In this document: one piece after another, positions 60,970 to 64,000 of the stretch
Numbering within the stretch: position 1 is the stretch's first letter
How the letters are laid out: the number at the start of each line of letters is the position of its first letter
Assembly: GCA_028023455.1 (NCBI GenBank)
Contig: JAQFVV010006313.1
Span: 124,001-188,000, forward strand
Direction: 5' to 3'
DNA length: 64,000 nt
Source of the DNA: Epiperipatus broadwayi
Taxonomy: Eukaryota; Onychophora; Udeonychophora; Euonychophora; Peripatidae
Notes under the pieces: model-generated
The model's database searches: none
Seen by the model: the letters and a program-made list of their open reading frames with translations, nothing else
Told to the model about the DNA's origin: nothing
Program-made: the position numbers and the translations under genes

Positions 60970-62470
60970 GTATATGTAATCACTAGAAACAAGTTACTAC
61001 CTAAACATACCAATATAGATAGTATTCAATATTTCTCACTGTTGTCAAGGCAACATCTCTCATTTTAATAATAAGAGTGGAAATCCACTCTTACTAATGG
61101 CTCAATGATTACATATGGACACTTAAAGAATGCAACTTGATCACAGAGATTGAAATATTGATACAATAAATATTTTTTAAGAATTCTTCTGTTATCACAG
61201 GTTGCCAATGAATGACTGATATTCTGAGAGCCTCATGGAGGCATATAATTTGCTTATAAGAAAATGCTTCCCAACATTTTATCATAACAGAAATAATTAT
61301 AGAAAGAAAATCTTTGTTTGCTAAGTAATTGCATGATAAAGCAAACTAAATTCAGTATAATCTTAGCTATTTATCCAAGATATAACTAAAAAGTAGAAAG
61401 AAAAGGATAGATTTTGTCTCTTTATTAGTTTATAGACCACACAAACTAAATTATCAAAAGCAATGATTATAACTTCAACTCATAAAGAAATCATGAATAA
61501 TGAATCAGTGCAGTCTGAAATTAGCTTAAATAAAATTCAACAAAAATTATATTAATCTAAATTTAACTTAAAATATCCAATTTTAATTTCTCTTATATAC
61601 AATTCCAATCTTTGGAAAAGAGAAGTTTTTGTAAAAGATTGGCATTGGAAATGTCAACTTTTGGTACTGCAAAATTTGGTTATATGATAGCCAGAATTCT
61701 AACAGAAATCAGAATCTGGAAAATTTTACTCTTTGCAAATAGAAAATTTAATAATTTTAAAGGACACATAAGATTGTATGAACTCAAGACAAATGACATA
61801 TAGAAACAATAATGTAAATACTTTTTAAAATAACAATTAAATTTATTAATGATTAGATATAAAAATAAAATGTACAAGTTTTTATTTTATTGACATAAAC
61901 ATTCGAAATTATTTGCCAAAATATGCGCTGTTACAAATAGTTTATGTCATTTGGCACATTAGTGCACCCAGACCTTTACTGAAAATATTACTGAGGTTCA
62001 AATAGAAATCTTTTGGATGGGTTATATATCACATATTCTCACATAGGATTGGTGTACAATAAAAAATAACTTGGATCCCAAATTGGCTCATAGACAATTA
62101 AATTATTTAAAATAAGTAATACCCAAAAGTTTGTCTTATACTAAGTTGAGCTAAAATTTAATTTACAGTATACACTGTTGTCAAGTAACTCTTATTATAG
62201 CTTTAAAAGACAACATAGCACCCTATTAGGCTAAATTAAAATTATTTGAGCTTAAATAAATAATAAACTAACACAAGAATAATAACTATGGAAACTAGGC
62301 AACTAATTTAACATTGGATTATACCCTAACTTGGTTTGAATAATCAGGCTTTGTGTAATATCAATATTTATAAGATTTACACAACTTGACTAAGATTGTC
62401 TAGCACTGCTTTAAGCTTCTACGCAAATTTTTAAATAAAAAGTGGGCCACTTACCAGAAGTCATACTCAT
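60970..62470. other. AT-rich stretch without recognisable genes
   Basis: Nothing recognised. I looked for the ORF2 expected after the LINE ORF1 at 62.5-63.7 kb and did not find it. Confidence 0.5.
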
Positions 62471-62473
62471 AAA

Positions 62474-63750
<1,277 letters not shown>

Positions 63751-64000
63751 CATGATTAAGTGACTGTGAAGTCACTATTTTATTGTATCAACGATTTTTA
63801 AAACCAGGTATTGTTTCAGCTTTTTATTCCCTTTTCCCCAAAAATAAAAACTATTAAAATTTTTAACTATTTTTTCCCCTCTACTATTGATATTTTTCCC
63901 TATTTTTATTTGAAATTAAACTATGTTTTCATGTGTAAGCTTTCCATCTGTTTTTCTTTAATGCTTAATTATGTATCGTAGCTATAAATTTATTCTTTCT
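63751..64000. other. Window edge, likely LINE 5' sequence
   Basis: T-rich DNA upstream of the minus-strand ORF1; probably the element's 5' region, but no motif confirms it. Confidence 0.3.

Overview
This window is eukaryotic, from an animal nuclear genome and probably an invertebrate. It is very AT-rich, full of long (TA)n, (AAT)n and (ATCT)n microsatellites, and carries decayed metazoan-type retroelements: a Penelope-like element, an APE-endonuclease LINE and a Ty3/gypsy element. The (TA)n-(TG)n runs and the LINE ORF1 type would suit a mollusc, but I cannot fix the species. I recognise no intact host protein gene, tRNA, rRNA or CRISPR. The longest open frames are microsatellites read as poly-Tyr, poly-Leu or poly-Ile, frames across the N gap, or pieces of dead transposons.

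Layout. 1-4,850: AT-rich DNA with no recognisable gene. 4,850-5,080: three consecutive hairpins, two with (TA)n at the tip. 5,600-8,200: a less AT-rich island with a broken coiled-coil ORF on the minus strand. 8,372-9,800: a foldback array of ~410-bp units. 11,100-11,230: a hammerhead-like core followed by three copies of a 24-bp unit. 14,225-14,730: the 3' end of a Penelope-like element with a GIY-YIG endonuclease. 14,819-15,318: a 500-base gap. 15.8-16.9 kb: microsatellites. 18,124-18,462: a compact foldback. 29,120-34,030: a LINE on the minus strand with ORF1, endonuclease, reverse transcriptase and terminal zinc finger, all broken. 40.0-40.55 and 42.35-43.52 kb: further ~380-400-bp repeats. 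49.6-50.16 and 58.25-58.79 kb: a pair of diverged direct repeats. 50.6-52.0 kb: a broken Ty3/gypsy pol. 58,975-60,861: a second large foldback array. 62.47-63.75 kb: ORF1 of a second copy of the same LINE family.

The main discovery is a set of hammerhead-ribozyme-like motifs carried by the ~400-bp repeat units. In the family A arrays at 8.4-9.8 and 59.0-60.8 kb, nine units each hold the ordered parts of a type I hammerhead: stem I, CUGANGA, stem II, GAAA, a short palindromic stem III, an AUC cleavage triplet and the stem I partner. Five of the nine have an intact core. Between the two loci, stem I changes on both strands together (CCUUCA/UGAAGG against CUUUCA/UGAAAG). A second family (18.1 and 42.4-43.4 kb) has the same plan with a GUC-type site and a very short stem III. 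In every foldback the ribozyme strand points outward from the centre, and most loci are bordered by (TA)n. This resembles the tandem hammerhead retroelements ('retrozymes') and the hammerheads of Penelope-like elements known from animals. The inverted, hairpin-forming arrangement is the unusual part.

Nothing here works together as a host operon or pathway. The content is mobile elements, their relics and simple repeats. All ribozyme calls come from reading sequence and secondary structure by eye; no folding or search was run.
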